64,000 bases of DNA from Amphiduros pacificus (Eukaryota > Annelida > Polychaeta > Phyllodocida > Hesionidae), in NCBI GenBank assembly GCA_949316495.1, contig OX439004.1, forward strand, positions 43,324,447-43,388,446. Reading direction: 5' to 3'. The position numbers and the translations under genes are program-made. Under the pieces are notes generated by a model, which was given only the letters and a program-made list of their open reading frames with translations, made no database searches and was not told where the DNA came from. Shown one piece after another: positions 1 through 12,700 of this stretch; position 1 is the stretch's first letter; the number at the start of each line of letters is the position of its first letter.

Positions 1-268
1 TGTGATCTTATAACACTCCTCTCTTAAGGGGGGCAGTACTTTCAACCTACTTGATGTGATCTTATAACACTCCTCTCTTAGGGGGGCAGTACTTTCAACC
101 TACTTGATGTGATCTTATAACACTCCTCTCTTTGGGGGGGGGGGGCAGTACTTTCAACCTACTTGATGTGATCTTATAACACTCCTCTCTTTGGGGGGGG
201 GGGGGGGCATTAGGGGTGACAGTACTTTTGATCTACTTGATGTGATCTTATAACACTCCTCTCTCTTA
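1..268. repeat. Tandem repeat, 54-66 bp unit, about 5 copies
   Basis: Units start with TGTGATCTTATAACACTC and end with TACTTGA. The first two are about 54 bp. Later copies are longer because an internal G run grows from 6 to about 16 bases. The fifth copy is cut short near 268. The array begins at or before the window edge. Confidence 0.9.
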
Positions 269-690
269 ATGTCTCCCCGATAACAAATGAATGTGTCAAA
301 TGAGCCAAATTCATGAAAATGTTGATGAGATAGCTTAATGTGCACATATATGTATAAAAATATATATAAATATATCTATATGGAAAAAGTGACAAATATA
401 TAGGGAAAAGCACGTATACATATATAAAGAAGCACCATGATACCTCAATATAGACTTAAAAGCAATGTTATATTGGAATCAGTGGCTTATCTCTATGAAA
501 TGTGCAAGCATTTTTTACACTGATATGTTAGATGAGGAAGCATTTTGATATTATTGTGGAAATGAAGAAATGGAACCGTCAGTTCTACGATGTGAATCCT
601 GCCAGATAAGCCACTGATGAAAGTAAATATACACGGCATACATCAATGTATTACTACCTATGCAGCAGAAGAAATGGGTGCCAAACATAC
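269..690. other. Non-coding, probably intron 5 of the EF-hand-like gene
   Basis: AT-rich sequence with short ATATA runs near 345-420. I see no exon with a matching phase-1 acceptor on the minus strand, so the next exon of the gene probably lies left of the window. Confidence 0.5.
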
Positions 691-711
691 CTGAGAATTG
701 TGCGTCTTCCC
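691..711 (-). CDS. Coding exon 5 (21-nt microexon) of the EF-hand-like gene
   Basis: A T-rich tract and acceptor (GATTATAG) precede 21 nt ending in CTCAG, followed by a strong GTATGT donor. Entry and exit are both phase 1, matching the preceding exon. It adds seven residues (GEDAQFS plus a split codon). Microexons of this size are easily imitated by chance, so support is moderate. Confidence 0.5.
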
Positions 712-3700
712 CTATAATCAACAACAATCAAAACACCATGCCACGCATTAGTAAAGAACACTATATAATCCCAGGATATATAATTATAATTGCCTTCATG
801 CAGGAGATACACTCACAAACAGGGAAAATCCACAGCACCATTTAATATATATAATCTCATATTTATCTACATGTATCATTTATTCCTGTTCACTCCTCTT
901 TTAGCAGGGTTAGAAAATAATTCATTCCATTCATACATTTAAATTATATTCTTTTATTTATCTATTTATTTATTTTTCTTATTAAAGACATTATTTCTGT
1001 AGGTGTCAATTTTGACAGATTTGTTAAGTCACGTTTGTTCTGATCACACCAATAGTCTGTTAAACATATTTTGAAATATAAACTGATGTTTCCTTAAATA
1101 CAAAATCTTTTGTTATGAAATGAAACATTTCCTTCCCCTGATAAGTATATTAGTAATTTTTTGTAAAGAATATGCACATAATATTTTCATTAATAACAGT
1201 ATCACATAGTATTAAATCTCAATGAACACAATCCACCAATATCATCCAATAACATGTCTCCTAATTTGCCTGACCACATAAGCAACAAGTCAAATTCAAA
1301 CCAACCAAAAAAATTCTAAAAGCACCACTTTCCACACCAGTGATCGAATCAGTAGAAGAGATTAACATAAAAGAATGCTGCAAAACTGTATTACATCTGC
1401 AAGACTGGCACTTTAAGCAACAATGGTGAAATAATTCCTCTGATAACAGAGATGTTAGCACACTATTAGCATTTCCCTGCATAGCTTTTATCATTTTTCT
1501 GTGTAGGTTACAACACCACTCCTTTATTTAAAGGAATTTAAAGTTAACCAATAATATCAATGATTATAGTTTTGTTTCCTTACAGACTCAGGAGTAAAGA
1601 AATAACTTAAATTTTAATAAATTAGTAGGGTAAAATGTGAATAATGGGGATATGTAAGGAAGTGTCACTTGCTATTGGCTATATGGATTATATTGATCAG
1701 AAGCACTTATAATATGGCCTTGTTAGTTAAGTCAGTGCACATACTAAAGGCTTTGTGAGACTTACGAATAATTAGATCACTGTAGGAGTGGCGCAGGGCT
1801 TCACAGCACGCGACTGGTAATGTAATGTCAACACATCTTTCTTAAAAACCTCTATTTATATGTATAATGTCATTAATCCAGCAAATTTCAATTTATAAGT
1901 GATATTATATGTTGTTTTTTTTTCTTATTTTTTTGTAAATCACAACATATAAAAAATTGCTTGGATGAAGTTTATGATGATAGATTTTTACTGTCTTTCA
2001 TATTTTCACTGTGAGCATCTGCATATTAACTTAATGGCAGGTGCAATAAGTGTGGATAAATGCATACAGTCATCTGATTCGAACCCAATGGTACCAATGA
2101 ATAACTTCAACCAATTAAACCATTGTTATTGACACCTTGATTGCCACAGATTATAAGTTATTAATATGACAGGATTTGGTGACTTATCAACATTAACAGT
2201 TAGGCCATGCAATATTAACCCCTTCAGTATATGATTCAAAATTTTTACCTTTTAGCTCACTTGTATTAATTGTAAATATAAATCAAATATTTTCAGGTCT
2301 AAAATTCTTTTCTAATAATCCTAAATTTCACAAAAAAACATTTTTCTTAATTAGTACTAAAAGGGTTGACCATCTCACCATAACAACATGCAGAAAACAC
2401 ATTAAATTAAACAAATTTGCACTCAAAAAAAATCATATTAATATTGAAAATAAAGCAAGAAAGGGTTAGTTTCGTACATGCATATGTACCTGAAAGGCGT
2501 CTTTTCCTTCTGCGCTCCTCCAACGCTGACCGGTCCTTTAATTGAGATCTCGGTTGTGGAACAGGAGGACTGAATCATAAAATAGGATCACATTACGTAC
2601 TACATCATGAAATTACAAAAAACTAAATAGGAGAGATGGCATCCAAGGTAAATCAGTGCATTAATTGCTTAATATTAAGGCACTTATGGGGAATGGTGAG
2701 TGTCTTCTGGAGGCAGACTAAAAAGAGGATTCCTAAACAGATTTGGAGAAGTGTTCTTAACAGTATTTAATATGTGATTCTACTGAAACAGATAATGTAT
2801 TTTGTCCTCAAAGTGAGAAATATAAAATCTATTTTCTTTTAATTATGATCTTAAACCTGAGTGCTGAACATTCCTTTTACAAATTTCCAGATTTTACAAT
2901 ATCTTTCACTGGGATCACAGTCAATTTTGTTGAAACCAAAACAAGACTGTTCTAAGATCTATTCATTCAAATATAGCAGTGCTAAATGCTGATATGATTA
3001 GAAATAAACTAATTAATACCAGGGAATCTACTTTATACTGTAAATGTACAACTTCTCATAAGGTCCTAATATTGACCTTTCTTGACATCTGCCACCAGGG
3101 GGCTCTCAACCAAAAGACCCATAAATACTCTTTATATATAAAACATCCATTTGATATTGATTAATCAATATTTGGGAAAGTGTCATGAGTTAGTATTTCA
3201 GAAATAAAATGTGAAAGTATCAAAATTAAAAATTTTCTACTCAGATATTTAGACTATTAGTGTAATGTTAATCTTTGGGATATTTCTGATTCATGCCAAC
3301 AGACGCAATGATTCCTAAACAATTCCAAGATGAAAATGTTGATTAATAGACCAATTTAATATGGAATATTGAAATGGTTAATAAAAACAGGCTTACAGCA
3401 GAATATTTCCTGATTCTATGATATCACTGCTAAAAGTATTTAAATAAATGATTTTGATATATTAACTGAATATGAGCGCACCATTTTCTGTAGTGTTCCT
3501 GCAGCTCGGTGACGAGGACACAGAACTCTCCGAATGTGATGTGATCCACCGGCATCCGACCGGAGCTCTCACATGCACAGTGAACCAACTCATGAACTGA
3601 AACAACATACACATAAAGCAATTAAAGTCAACTTATACATAAATCAAGTATTTCCTCCTATACTATGTCAATATGCAGGTAAAGCAAGTTTTCTCTCTCC

Positions 3701-6700
3701 TGGTTTGGTGAGACACTGATAATATAACAATGATAATAGATTTTTATAAGCATTGATACAAAAAAATATCTGTCAACAGCACTTGATAGTAATTGGTCTG
3801 GATTTGAATAATTTGGAATCTCTGGGAATTTCAAGGTGAATTTGGAATCTCTGGGAATTTCAAGGTGAATGATACCCAATGATTTTTGTTTAGGCAGTTA
3901 CGGTAAGTGCTATGTGACTGCTATTTCAGCCAGACACTGGTACTATCCATAAATACTACATAAATACACAAGTCAGAGTCTCCAGCTAACATACTATCCA
4001 ATACATCACATACCCTAATTCACTCTCCTTAAGTGTCATTAAACCCTGTCTAGAAAAGATGCTGTGTCAGCAAACAAATTTAAATACCACTGGTTTTTGT
4101 AATCATTCTTGAATCATCTTAGTGCATATTCATGGCATATGAATTCACTCTGTGCTGGGCATTGAATAAAGATGGTTATAAGTTTTAGGTCTAATATAGA
4201 ACTGATGCCATTGATGTCTGTTTATAGCATTTTTAAAGCTACAGTAACAGAGAAGTTTGAACAAATAAAGTTACAGTGTTTCCCCAAAAGGGAGGAAACA
4301 TAACAATTTTGCACTTCGAATGTAAATATTTGCCTGAAAATTCTATATTATTGGTTGAGAAATAAAAAATAAGAACAGTCATGTGGCCTGTGTTTATAAA
4401 TACTCTTGTGACTCAAGTCACATAATAATCATCATTGAATTAAAAAAAAAATGAAAAAGTATTGAAAAGTTTGTTGAATCTTTCAGCGTATCTATGATAT
4501 TTTTCTGAAAATCCTGGAAACAAAACCCTTTTTGCTTATATCTATAATACATAGAATTCATCACAAAATCCAACTTTTGATTGACAAATTTATAATTTTA
4601 ATGATTTTCAATATAAATCTGTAAGAAAAATAAAAGTAAAATTGGAATTACCTATTCCCATTACCATGTGTTTGAACATATTAATAGTTCCTCATTGCCA
4701 CTGAGTAGTTGAAGTATGTTTTTGTTCTCAGTTTGAGTGCAAAAGGATATCATTATATGAAAGCCTGACCAAACCAGCCATTTCTGTTTTCCACATAAAT
4801 GACCTTTTTTTCAAAGTATGAGCCAAAATTGACCTTTCCACTCTAACTCGAGCCATCCCCCTTTGGCCTTTGGTAGGTCATGTCTGACATGAATACAATG
4901 ATCGCTGCTACTATGCATGTACTATAATATCAACTAGATGACTGCTCTGATTGTGTCACTCACTCCATGACGTCAAGGCTACCAGACCGAAACGACAAAA
5001 ACATCTCACTTTGCTATCCCGCACACACAATATATTCACTGTGGATCAGTACGCAGTAATTCAACGGTCTAGATATGACAAGACCTGAAGGGTCCATACA
5101 TAAATGCCCTCTTACCACATTTGCTGATGAATCTGTCAAATTTTCTCTTCTTGTGGTAGATTCTGAACACAACCATAACTTTGTGATTCCCCTTTCCCTG
5201 TCTAAACACGACGTGAGATAAGTTATCAGAGTAAGGTGTGCCAGAACACAGGAGGATATTTGTTATGTGTTATGGAGGTATCCATGGCAGCCTATATTAA
5301 TCAGAAATGCTGTCGAAGCATGATGACAAATATGTTAAATCCTACGTGATGTTGACAATGAGCTTCCCCTGTTTAGAGAGTCATCCCTCATTTGATAGTT
5401 ATCCCACGCACACACACAAACTACTGCCAGTCATATAAAGAACTTGTTTGCATAACTCACACCAGGTGATAGGCAACTTTAATGGGGCGATAACTATTTC
5501 TAAATTGTTTGATATGTGATATTTCATCATAACATTTCTAATTTTAGTTTCTAGCAAATCAGGATGTATAAACACAAGATGACCTGAGTTTCACATTTAT
5601 CTCTATCAGTGATATGATTAATCATTACTATATTTATACTTGGTTTCTTTGAAAGTAAAAAATAAGCTAATAAAATCTGAGAAATATTGCTTAAGTTTCC
5701 AAACAAACAGAACAGGTTCAATTTTAAATGGCATATCATAATTTACAATGACAACTTATTTCCTGAAACAAATTTTGTATTTATTGGATTATTTTTTACC
5801 TAAATAATGATGAACTTTAAAACAAAAATACCAAAACACAAGATAACTTTGTAGAGAATGAGAGTAAAACTGATGGCAGACACCCCACTCCTAACCCCAC
5901 TCCTAACCCTACTCCTTATCCCACTCCTAACCCCACTCCTTGTCCCACCCCACTCCTTATCCCACTCCTTATAAGCACATAAGCACCACACATTGTCAGA
6001 ATGCCTTTTTGTCCTAAGCTTAGTCTATATATTACTCTAAGCCCTAAGCAAAACAGTCTTTTTTCTAAAAAAAAATGATATATTACATGGTCCTAATTTG
6101 AATAAATTGCCATCTTTTATGACCAATTCTTTTCAAACTCCTGGTTATGTTCCAAGGTGTGAATGCTGCATCACATACAAGATCTGTAGAAAGGATATCA
6201 CCCTTATTGTGGCGTTACCATTCTCAGATATAGCATTTCAGATTTAGTCATACATTTCTTGGTACACCCATTAAACATGTGTCCTACCCTACCCCAACCT
6301 GATGTGATGTCATCCTATAACAACTATGTAACTGACCCAGAGAGAGATATCAGTAAGATACCAATAATCCATTTGCTTAGTCGGCCATAACAGTACCTAC
6401 TAAATTCATTGATATACTCACCAGGAAGACATTGGCCATAAAACAGGAAGGATATGTGAAACTATCAATAAAACCTCCCTTCCCAGGATATGCCCCATCG
6501 CTGGTGTTTCAGTGAGTGAATGGCATTATGAGCAATAATCAATACAGGAAGGAGGATACGCCACTCCCAGAATGTCCCATTGTTTATGTGGTATGGGGAA
6601 CAAAATACCAACAACCTGACAACTGCCATGTGTTCCTTAGAGTTGAAGTATCATCTAGGTCTGAAAAATGTAAAATTCCTGTGAGCAATTCTTATATACC

Positions 6701-9700
6701 ACAAGTAATAAAGAAAGGTCTGAACACCTCAGGTTTAAGCTGGATAAAGTTTTGTCATTTAAAGAAAGAAAAAAGGTTTGTCATTTAAAGAAAGAAAGAA
6801 ATTTTCTCATAATTTTGAAGTTGCCGTAAATGTAGACAACACCGACTAGCATATATTCTACATTTGCAAAAAAAAACACATTTCAATGCTATGTTTATTA
6901 ATGCAGTTGAGGTGTCCGCCAGTCTGGTCTGTGACACTGACAGCCAGGTCTGTGATCTGCAGGCCCCTCAGAAGAACATATCGCTCCAAAATTCTCTGTT
7001 ATAATACCCACCACTAATTGCAATTGAGCTGCATGTTGTGTCTCACATGTCATCTTGTAATTCCACTGTCTTTCAAAATGTTAAATGTGTTTATTTGTTA
7101 TCATGCACAAGAGAAAGTTCCAACCACTCTCTAAGTATTAACCTATATAAAAGTAGTGATATTGCTCTGGCTGCCTGTGGTTGAGGTCGAGACATGTGTA
7201 CCTTAACCCTGGATCTGCACCCTGTAGTGTTGAAATTCAAAACTGCAATAAATTTGTCACATGTACACTGTCACATGTACACAAAGATCTGGGCTGGCTG
7301 ACCATGGGGGTTACTATCATAGAACTAAAAAAAACAGTGTATCATTTTCTTAATGCATCACCCCATAGTCAGGGTATCATTTTAAACTTTGTATCATCCC
7401 TAAATCAGGATATCAAAATTTAAGTCGGTCATAAACCAGGGTACCAATGGAGATAGAATATTTCCCTAAATCAGGTTTTGGGTTTTTCAATTCCAACCCA
7501 GCCTCCATGGGTTAAAATTAGGAGTATCCCCCCTGGGTGTTTACACTATGGCTCTCGTAGTCTCCGTTCACTTAGTACAACAGTCTGTGATAACAGAGCC
7601 TTCATTATAGCATAAATTTCTTACAGGTCTAAGACCCTGTATACAAAAAAATAGAGGAAAATAGCAGCTGGGGTTAATATCAGATTGCTGCTTCAAATTC
7701 AAGGGATACAAAATGTAGTGCATAGAATGACCATAACAAGCAGCTTAGGTCATCTGTCCTAAATCATGGGAACATATTTAATTGAACAATTGGTGCAATA
7801 ACAATCCAGGAAGCAAGGAGAGGACATGTTAACTATTCAGCTGCATGTGACTAATGTGCTTATTTGTTATATCTGTCCTGTCAAATTCTCTGGAACATTC
7901 CACAGTTTACTGCTCCTGGAATATTCTGTGGCATTTGAGAACACTTACATTTTGTCCGAAACTTTGCTCATTAGATTCTTTCATCCCTGGTGGCTAACCT
8001 TGGAACTAAACATTTCCCAACTCTGCTATCTGCCACTATGGCCTTATCACAGAGGTGAACTATAATCGTACAAGGACAGAAAGCACTGCAATAAATACAA
8101 TAGACAATCTGTCCTTAAAATATCATCACAGGTCATATACATACTATGATCTGTCAGCATTTTCAAAATACAAAGGTTCTACTTACTCCTCTAATTCTAC
8201 ATACTGAAGTTTTTACTGAAAAATTATGTGAAGCGTGTCCCCCCCCCCCCCCAACCCTTTGGACATGACAACAAGAAGGTCAACCATTTAAATGTTGGTG
8301 TTGAATTTATCAAACTTAGAGATGTGGAGAAAGTTCCTGGGTTAGCTTCTCTCCCCTCTCAAACTGTAGGGAACCCCAGTACATGAAAAGATTCAATGTC
8401 ATTCGTCTCAGATTTATTGTGTTCACATGACAACTGACCTTGACCTTATTTGACAAAGCAAATATCAACTGAATACATACAGACCTTTATCATAATTAAC
8501 TTTTCTGTATCCCATATCAAATGTTCTTATGAAAACATTTTATGATATCTCTGGTATTAATTATGTGACTGGCTGCAAACATTCTCCCCAGGTCTATCTG
8601 ATTTGGTTGCAGAAAAGTTGAACTGTTCTGCCCACCTATAATCTAAAGAAAGGCATTTGTGAAGATATGTATCAAATATGTCAAGTTCATAAATGCTTCA
8701 CTGTTCCCTGTGGCAAATCAATATCAACAATTACTAGGTAAATAAAATGAGTCACAGAGTTTAAAGGGACTGTAATTGGATGAATGAAGTATTGATGAAA
8801 TGCAATACCTTTTTGGATTGTCTTGGCTTGTCCAAATTCAAGTAATATATTAAATGCATTACATCATAAATTTGAATCTGAATACACATTTTAGAATTAA
8901 TTTTGAAACATCTTTCTTATTTATTTTCGTGTTCTTATATTCTTTGTTCATGAAGTAATCTGAACTTCAATTTCACAATTTAACATTATTGTTTGCCTTA
9001 TAGATTTGTTATAATGTAATTATTGTTTTTCAAATAAAGAAATTGTCAAAGTTGTTTATGTGGCAATTTTTTATATTCATATTTTAAAGTATTTTCTATT
9101 TATTTTGTGGTGTTTTTTTTCACTTATATTATCTGATTTTGCTTGCTTAATTGGGCTTTACATCACTTTCAACATCCTTTCAATTATATCATAACAAGAC
9201 CTAATTGCAACAGATACAGTACGGCTTCACAAAATTACAACGCAGCTTCACTGAATTACAATGCGGCTTCACTAAATTACCACGTGGCTTCACTGAATTA
9301 CCATGCGGCTTCATTGAATTACCATGCTGCAGTTGAGACGAGAGATTAGTGTTCTGCAATTGCCACTCCCTGGCAAAGCCCAGATATGTACAAATATAAC
9401 GCAAGTCTCCTGAACAAGCCTGATTATTCTGCGAAATAAAGAAAATGAATACCATTCCCCCATGATGAAAAAGAGCACATATCTGCAAAGTTTGAATAAA
9501 GGAAGTATGAAATTATCCAATAAGACATTGTGTTAATGGGAAGTAGATATTGAACAATCAATTATTGTTAGGTTTTCACAACTTTTCCAGTCTTTTTGGA
9601 ATGAAGAATAGTAGTTTGCCTTTCATTTCCTGCAAAATTCATACATTTATAGCTCATGGCTCTAAATGTAGATAGATGAACACAGAGTGAACACTGTCTC

Positions 9701-12700
9701 GCGGACAGCTGTTGCAGGTAAGACAAAATGGATTGTCGGGCTTGTATTTAGAACAGAATGGACCATTTCATCAAAATGAAGATGTAAATGGGTAAGAATT
9801 GTTTGCTGGTGGTATAAAAATTACTTCAATTTGGGTATTGAAAACTTGAAGAAACTTCAATTTCATGTGGAAGAAATGTTAAACATTGAATAATTACATC
9901 CAAAAGTGTATCATTTTCTTCCAGACAGTGGAGTTAATTTTGCAGAGTCACCACTAAGCCCTGGATACCACACTGCCAAGTTGCACATTGTCAAGGTCAC
10001 ATGGAACCCTGGGATATTTGGCAGCCATTTTGTTGACATTGCATTTTTTTTGTTAAACTACCGGTATTCTTTTATTCTGCTCTACTACCATTTATTCAAA
10101 TTTCTCAGCTTTTGAAGCAAAAGAATATAATTTGGATTTTAAAAATAATCTTAATTCAATCCATGATAATAATGATCATTATTCAATTCTCCAGAATTAG
10201 TTCAAAGTACAACAATGACAACAGGAAAATCAAAACAGATGAACTTAGGGCAAGTCCAAATTAAAAAAACGTCTTCTATTCACATGTTTTGTTTATCACA
10301 TATATATATTTCCCACACACATCAATGATTCACTGGGCAGACAATTCAATTATTGTCTACATAACCAAATGTGGTCAGCACTTGGACCACAAAGTCCCAC
10401 ATACATTGCTTACTCGGCCCTTTTACTATTCATCACACCACAATGTACTGTGTTCTCATTGGTTGCCATATTTGGTCTTGACAGGATGATAGACATGAGA
10501 TCACCTTGTGATATGTCAGCCATCTTCTTAATGACACAGCAATGCTCAATCTGAGCAAATATATTGTATACATTTTAAATGTATAAAAACTGTACGCAAC
10601 ATTTATTCCCTATATCTTATTTCAGAACATAAGTCCACTACCCCAGAGCTCTTCTGACCATTGTATTTGTGTCATGATTGTAACTATTTTTTAAATGCCT
10701 GCAAATTGCTTTACAAAGGATGATTTACCCAGTTTTAAAGGTTGATAAATGAATGTGGCAAACATAATTTATTCAAAATGGCAGCTGACTCTATCATCCT
10801 TACATCACTTGTCTCCAGCAGTCTTAAAATGAAAGACAATTCACTGTTTGCCTTTGTATTATTTTTAAATTGTACAAAATATGTGAGAGCCTCAAGTTAA
10901 AAAAATATATCTAATGAGTCATTCAAATGAAAGATTTACAATAAAGTATGTCATCATGGAAAATGTAGGCACAAAATATTTCATTCTTCCAGCTTAAAGT
11001 CATGCTAACAAGTTCAGCACAGCTAAAAATAAACAACACTGTTTTAATGCATTAGACTTTAAATAGATTTGTTCTTGTCATGTTGATGATGGGCATATTA
11101 TTGCTACTTTTGGCTATTTTGAAAGTGGAAGGATATTTACTTACAACCTTCTCAAAATTGATTGAAATTAAAATGACATCTCCAAATATATTCATACATT
11201 TCACACACTTCACTACAGAAGATCGAATTCTCTAAATTCAATTTAAGAAATAGGCAAAAAGATTTAAAATGACAAATCTCAGTGTGGATACCATGAAAAT
11301 ATGGCCAAATGTTTAATCAAATCTACTCAGCCGTAATGAATAGGATAAGGCACCCTTTAATAATCCATATTTTTTATCACAAACTTTCTGCAGTATTATT
11401 ACATGTGAACTCACTCTGGGACTTGGACGGGAAGATTCCTATCTGGTTGAGCGCAGGTCGTATCTTGGGGATGGTCAGCATCTGGTTGTCTCCCGCATTC
11501 TGCTGGAAACGCTCGTACAGCTCTCTGAAATAGAAAGAATAACAGTTTGTACAGTGCAACTCTTTATACCTGTGACCCTTACAGCTCTCTGCAATAGATA
11601 CAACAAGTGTGTACAGTGCAACTCTTTATACCTGTGACCCGTACAGCTCTCTGCAATAGATACGACAACAGTGTGTACAGTGCAACTCTTTATACCTGTG
11701 ACTATACCCACTTAATATCCTCACTTAATACCCAATCTTAATATCCAAACTTAATATCCTCACTTTAACCCACTCTTAATGTCCTCACTTAATATCCACT
11801 CTTAATATCCTCACTTAATATCCACTCTTAATATCCTCACTTAAACCTACTCTTTATATCCTAACTTAATATCCCACACTCAATACCCACTCTTAATATC
11901 CTCACTTAATATGCTCACTTAATACCCACTCTCAATATCCACACTTAATATCCCACACTTAGTATCCACATTTAATATCCACACTCTTAATATTCACACT
12001 TAATATCCACACTTCATATCTCTGAGTGATGTCACAACATAATTTGACATGCTCTGCTCATCAGAACTTGCCTAATGGTTCATAAGATACTAGCTTTTCA
12101 CCTATATGGTAATATGTAAAAACTAATTCAAATGTATGTACTCAAATACAAACCCCGAAATGAAAGATATCATCTTGCTTGACCCTTTACTGAATAGAAT
12201 GAGAACCATCAGTAAGAACAAGGGATAAATTATCAAAAGTGCTGCTTCCACCATCATGTATTGAGCAGAAACAAATCCTTGATTTGATTTGAGTTGACTT
12301 GTTATGTTAGCTGCTCAACTTTAGCAAATCACAAACAATGTACTAGAAATAATGAAGCCTCCCCTGATACATGTATACAGACATATATCATTTGTGTATG
12401 ATGGAGATTGGCTTAAACTGATCTAAAATATCATTAAATCATAAGCAACTGTAGTATCTCTTGCAAAGCACCATGCCCCTTCTCTGTCCATACTGAGTGT
12501 TAGAGGGATATGTTAAAGGCCCCCAACAAAGGACACACATCTGCTAGGAAGTGATCTGGGGCTCTATGCTAATCACATGAAGAAGCCAGGGAAAGAGGCT
12601 TTGTCAGCACATAAAGATACATATAATTCAGGGAGTGTGTGGTCAAGTCACACAGGTCCAGGTCTTGCACAACAAGAGATACTGGATGCTCCAGATGATT

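Larger units (their letters stand above)
3597..11414. other. Intron 2 of the EF-hand-like gene (7.8 kb)
   Basis: AT-rich intron. A 29-bp direct duplication (ATTTGGAATCTCTGGG...) lies at about 3810-3868, a minisatellite at 5881-5970, a C run at 8239-8252, a 21-bp array at 9221-9330 and a dispersed repeat copy near 10662-10790. I find no further convincing exon on either strand. Confidence 0.55.

Noticed and set aside
5881-5970. Interstitial telomere
   Set aside because: CCTAAC cores occur but the unit is 12-13 bp and irregular, not the TTAGGG hexamer.
7181-7423. 80-codon plus-strand frame
   Set aside because: Ordinary intronic sequence with short local repeats; no splice or family support.
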